This document shows positions 13,659 through 16,596 of a stretch of DNA of 16,596 bases, in pieces; position 1 is the first letter of the stretch; every line of letters starts with the position of its first letter. The notes below the pieces were generated by a model that was given only the letters and a program-made list of their open reading frames with translations, was not told the DNA's origin and ran no database searches. The DNA is from an uncultured Neisseria sp. (GTDB lineage Bacteria; Pseudomonadota; Gammaproteobacteria; Burkholderiales; Neisseriaceae), in assembly GCA_947097615.1 (NCBI GenBank), contig CAMURX010000016.1, positions 1 through 16,596 of the forward strand, given 5' to 3'. The position numbers were made by a program, and so were the translations under genes.

Positions 13659-16337
13659 TCAGACGGCCTTTTCGCTGCTGAGGGCTTTGAGGCGGTAGAT
13701 AAGGTCGAGGGCTTGGCGGGGGGTGAGTTCGTCGGGGCGGATGTCGGCGAGGGTGCGGATGAGGGTTTCGCTGTTTGGGTTTGGCGGTGTGTTTTCAGAC
13801 GGCCTTTTTGTGCCATCAGGGTTTTCGGTTGCGGGGCTATGGAGGCCGTCTGAAAGGCTGTTTGCCCCGTCGGACAAATCGGTTTGGCCGTGTTCTTTTT
13901 CAGACGGCCTCTCTTCGGGCAGGAGGGAGAAGATGTCGAGTTGGGGGCGGGCGGCGGCGGCTTGGGTTTCGAGGTGTTCGAGGTGTTTTTGTGCGGCTTT
14001 GAGGGCGGCGGCGGGCAGGCCGGCGAGTTTGGCGACGGCGATGCCGTAGCTTTTGCCGGTGGGGCCGGGTTCGACGTGGTGGAGGAAGACGATGTCGTGT
14101 CCTTCTTCGAGGGCGGCCAGGTGCATGTTGATGGCGGCGGGATGGGCTTCGGGCAGGGCGGTGAGTTCGAAGTAGTGGGTGGCGAAGAGGCTGAAGGATT
14201 TGTTTTTGCGCAGGAGGTGTTCGGCAACGGCGTGGGCGATGGCGAGGCCGTCGAAGGTGGAGGTGCCGCGGCCGACTTCGTCCATGAGGACGAGGGATTG
14301 GGGGGTGGCGTGGTGGAGGATGTAGGCGGTTTCGCTCATTTCGACCATGAAGGTGGAGCGGTTGGAGGCGAGGTCGTCGGAGGCGCCGATGCGGGTGAAG
14401 ATGCGGTCGATGGGGCCGATTTTGGCGGCGGCGGCGGGGACGTAGCTGCCGGTGTGCGCCAGGAGGACGATGAGGGCGGTTTGCCGCATGTAGGTGGATT
14501 TGCCGCCCATGTTGGGGCCGGTAAGGAGCATGAGGCGGTGTTTGTCGTCGAGGCGGGTGTGGTTGGCGGTGAAGTGGCGCACTTGTTGTTCGATAACGGG
14601 GTGGCGGCCGTCTGAAATGTCGATGGCGGGGTAGTCGGTGAATTCGGGGCGGCTGTAGTTGTGTTCGGCGGCAAGTCCGGCAAAGGCGGTGAGGACGTCG
14701 AGGGCGGCGGCGGCTTTGGCGGTTTTTTGCAGCAGGGGGAGTTGGTTTTGCAGGTCTTTGATGAGTTGGTCGTAGAGTTTTTTTTCTAGGGCGAGGGCTT
14801 GTTCTTGGGCGGTGAGGACTTTGTCTTCGAAGGTTTTGAGTTCGGGGGTGATGAAGCGTTCGGCGTTTTTGAGGGTTTGGCGGCGTTGGTAGTCGGCGGG
14901 GGCTTGTTCGGCCTGGATTTTGGAGAGTTCTATATAGAAGCCGTGGACGCGGTTGTATTCGACTTTGAGGGTGGTCAGGCCGGTGCGCTCGCGCTCACGG
15001 GCTTCGAGGGCGAGGAGGAATTCGTCGCCGTGGTTTTGGATGTGGCGCAGTTCGTCGAGTTCGGGGGAGTAGCCGTGGTTGATGACGCCGCCGTCGCGCA
15101 GCCAGACGGCGGGTTCGGGCAGGATGGCGGCGCGCAGGGTGGCGGCAATCTGTGTGCCTTCGGGGAAGATGTTTTTCAGGGTGTCTAGGAGGGGGGAGGC
15201 GGGCAGTTCGGTTTGCGCGAGGGTGTCGAGGCTGTCGCGCAGTCCGGCCAGATCGCGCGGGCGGGCGGATCCGACGGCGATGCGGGCGGCGATGCGTTCG
15301 ATGTCGGACAGGGTTTTCAGACGGCCTTTGAGGGCTTCGGTGCCGTTTTCCATCAGGGCGCCAACGGCTTCCTGGCGGGCGAGGATGTGGGCGCGGTTGC
15401 GCAGGGGGTGGTGCAGCCAGAGGGCGAGCAGGCGGCTGCCCATGTGGGTGGTGCAGGTGTCGAGGACGGAAAAGAGGGTGGGGGATTTTTTGTTGCCGAG
15501 GGGGGCGGTGATTTCGAGGTTGCGCCGGGTGGCGGCGTCCATGTCTATATATTGGCTTTCGCTTTCGAGGGAGAGGCCGTCGAGGTGGCGCGGCAGGCCG
15601 GATTGGGTGAGTTTGATGTAGTTGAGCAGGGCGCCGGCCGCGCCGATGGCGGGGGCGTGTTCGTCGGGGTCGAGGCCGAAGCCGCGCAAATCCTGCGCGC
15701 CGAAGTAGCGGGTGATGAGGTCGAAACCGCTGTCGGCGGCAAACTGCCAGGCGTTGAGACGGGTGATGTTGGCGTCTTTCAGGGTGATTTCGGGCGCGGA
15801 TTTGCCGTCGGGCAGCAGAATTTCCGCCGCCTGCAGGCGGGCGAGTTCGTCGGAAAGGCGGTCGGGTGTGGTGATTTTTGTTTTGAACTCGCCGCTTTGC
15901 AGCGACGCCCAGGCCAGCCCCAGCCGTTTTTTGTCGGCGCAGACGGCAACGATGCGGTTGGTTTCTTTGTCTTCCAATAAGGCCGAGTCGGTCAGCGTGC
16001 CGGGCGTAACGATGCGCACGACTTTGCGCTCCACCGGCCCTTTGCCCGCGCCGACTTCGCCCACCTGCTCGCACACCGCCACGCTTTTGCCCATCTTCAC
16101 CAGCCGCGCCAGATACTGCTCCGCCGCGTGAAACGGCACGCCCGCCATCTTAATCGGCACGCCGTCCATCTGCCCGCGCGTGGTCAGGGTGATGTCCAAC
16201 AGCTTCGCCGCTTCCACCGCGTCATCCAAAAACAGCTCGTAAAAATCGCCCATGCGGTAAAACACCAATTTGTCTTGGTGGTCGGCTTTAATGCCCAAAT
16301 ACTGCTGCATCATCGGGGAAACGGCGGGCTTGCTCAT
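13659..16337 (-). CDS. mutS: DNA mismatch repair protein MutS
   Basis: This 892-residue MutS-I protein recognises mismatches and recruits MutL. The mismatch-binding motif is DFYE, with Phe32 and Glu34. The C-terminal ATPase has Walker [11 protein letters not shown] (Lys613), Walker [17 protein letters not shown] and the helix-turn-helix region with [14 protein letters not shown]. The protein ends in a small tetramer-forming domain ([17 protein letters not shown]). It is longer than E. coli MutS (853), mainly through a linker near residues 805-850 that is largely encoded by uptake sequences (13794, 13843, 13899). I chose the ATG at 16337; the TTG eight codons earlier would read an uptake sequence. 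The stop codon is itself part of an uptake sequence (13658-13669). An extended -10 (TGCTACAAT, minus strand, 16379-16387) is a likely promoter. Codons over the 3' four-fifths end mostly in C, unlike the first 500-700 bases. Confidence 0.98.
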   Translation of the reverse strand: MSKPAVSPMMQQYLGIKADHQDKLVFYRMGDFYELFLDDAVEAAKLLDITLTTRGQMDGVPIKMAGVPFHAAEQYLARLVKMGKSVAVCEQVGEVGAGKGPVERKVVRIVTPGTLTDSALLEDKETNRIVAVCADKKRLGLAWASLQSGEFKTKITTPDRLSDELARLQAAEILLPDGKSAPEITLKDANITRLNAWQFAADSGFDLITRYFGAQDLRGFGLDPDEHAPAIGAAGALLNYIKLTQSGLPRHLDGLSLESESQYIDMDAATRRNLEITAPLGNKKSPTLFSVLDTCTTHMGSRLLALWLHHPLRNRAHILARQEAVGALMENGTEALKGRLKTLSDIERIAARIAVGSARPRDLAGLRDSLDTLAQTELPASPLLDTLKNIFPEGTQIAATLRAAILPEPAVWLRDGGVINHGYSPELDELRHIQNHGDEFLLALEARERERTGLTTLKVEYNRVHGFYIELSKIQAEQAPADYQRRQTLKNAERFITPELKTFEDKVLTAQEQALALEKKLYDQLIKDLQNQLPLLQKTAKAAAALDVLTAFAGLAAEHNYSRPEFTDYPAIDISDGRHPVIEQQVRHFTANHTRLDDKHRLMLLTGPNMGGKSTYMRQTALIVLLAHTGSYVPAAAAKIGPIDRIFTRIGASDDLASNRSTFMVEMSETAYILHHATPQSLVLMDEVGRGTSTFDGLAIAHAVAEHLLRKNKSFSLFATHYFELTALPEAHPAAINMHLAALEEGHDIVFLHHVEPGPTGKSYGIAVAKLAGLPAAALKAAQKHLEHLETQAAAARPQLDIFSLLPEERPSEKEHGQTDLSDGANSLSDGLHSPATENPDGTKRPSENTPPNPNSETLIRTLADIRPDELTPRQALDLIYRLKALSSEKAV

Positions 16338-16378
16338 TTTCAGACGGCCTTTCAAAATCAAAAATCACAAAGCCGCGT

Positions 16379-16387
16379 ATTGTAGCA
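16379..16387 (-). promoter_or_regulatory. Extended -10 promoter for mutS
   Basis: On the minus strand this reads TGCTACAAT, 42 bases upstream of the ATG at 16337 and identical to the trmO promoter element. No good -35 is visible. Confidence 0.45.
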
Positions 16388-16475
16388 GCCCTGAAAAGCC
16401 CGCGCTTTTTCAGACGGCCTGCAGATTTTGTTTCCCGTGGCTGAACAAAATTCCCTTTCCGCACATTGACATGAC

Positions 16476-16536
16476 AAATTTGCTTTATTTTTTCCGTTTT
16501 TCCTGCTTGACTGAGGTTTGCTGGGTTCTGTATAGT
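16476..16536 (+). promoter_or_regulatory. Strong rRNA-type promoter with UP-like region
   Basis: TTGACT (16507-16512) and TATAGT (16531-16536) are separated by 18 bases. The 30 bases before the -35 (16476-16506) are T-rich and resemble an UP element. Transcription would start near 16543 and run right. With the boxA that follows, this fits an rRNA operon P1-type promoter. A second TTGACA at 16466-16471 has no matching -10. Confidence 0.6.
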
Positions 16537-16562
16537 TCACGTCTTCGCTGCTTTGACAGCGC

Positions 16563-16574
16563 TGTTCTTTAACA
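16563..16574 (+). promoter_or_regulatory. boxA antitermination element of a probable rRNA operon leader
   Basis: TGTTCTTTAACA differs at one base from the E. coli rrn boxA TGCTCTTTAACA. It lies about 20 bases past the predicted start site and 22 bases before the window edge. NusB/NusE bind boxA RNA to prevent premature termination of untranslated transcripts. The 16S gene itself is not in the window, so the operon is inferred. Confidence 0.65.
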
Positions 16575-16596
16575 AAACGATTACCGATAAGTGTGA

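Noticed and set aside
16466..16471. TTGACA as the -35 of a second promoter at the right edge
   Set aside because: No -10-like hexamer lies 16-18 bases downstream; the T-rich DNA there fits better as the UP region of the TTGACT/TATAGT promoter.

Overview
The window looks like chromosomal DNA of a high-GC Neisseria. The main sign is the DNA uptake sequence GCCGTCTGAA, of which I count about 35 exact copies, 31 of them in the 12-base form AGGCCGTCTGAA (AG dialect). That dialect points to species such as N. bacilliformis, N. elongata or N. subflava rather than to N. meningitidis or N. gonorrhoeae, which use ATGCCGTCTGAA. A short Correia-type element and Neisseria-like housekeeping proteins agree. 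The species is inferred, not proven.

Layout. 1-381: intergenic, with palindromic repeats and an uptake-sequence terminator. 382-6562, all on the minus strand: gltX (glutamyl-tRNA synthetase), an O6-alkylguanine-DNA alkyltransferase overlapping a YigZ/IMPACT protein, etfA and etfB (electron transfer flavoprotein), waaC (heptosyltransferase I) and a nicotinamidase. A perfect 16-bp parS site lies between waaC and the nicotinamidase. 6662-7330 (+): tRNA m6t6A methyltransferase TrmO. 7369-8097 (-): ubiG. 8204-8620 (-): a small exported protein of unknown function. 8621-9127: an AT-rich intergenic region with DnaA-box-like sites. 9128-11945 (+): lpxC and gnd, with a 105-bp Correia-like element between them. 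11946-13450: a hairpin, then an AT-rich stretch without uptake sequences that carries two convergent unknown genes. 13659-16337 (-): mutS. 16466-16596: a promoter and boxA that look like an rRNA operon leader reading out of the window.

How the parts fit. Most genes are independent housekeeping functions: translation (gltX, trmO), DNA repair (alkyltransferase, mutS), redox metabolism (etfAB, ubiG, gnd, nicotinamidase) and outer-membrane lipooligosaccharide (lpxC, waaC). The etfB stop is followed 11 bases later by etfA, the waaC stop overlaps the etfB start (ATGA), and the yigZ and alkyltransferase genes overlap by 8 bases, so there are short coupled operons.

The most interesting signal is not a gene. 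Four perfect DnaA boxes (TTATCCACA) lie within 3.9 kb (6384-10239), together with several near matches, an AT-rich stretch, a perfect parS site at 5905 and an rRNA-type promoter pointing away from them. By my recollection, the orthologues of lpxC, gnd, waaC, etfAB and mutS carry locus tags from both extremes of the N. meningitidis MC58 numbering. I therefore propose that the window contains or adjoins the chromosomal replication origin. This is an inference from motifs and needs skew and experimental data. The second accessory signal is the AT-rich island, with a 75-nt inverted repeat, an apparently 5'-truncated gene, and a heptamer tandem repeat abutting a perfect -10 box.
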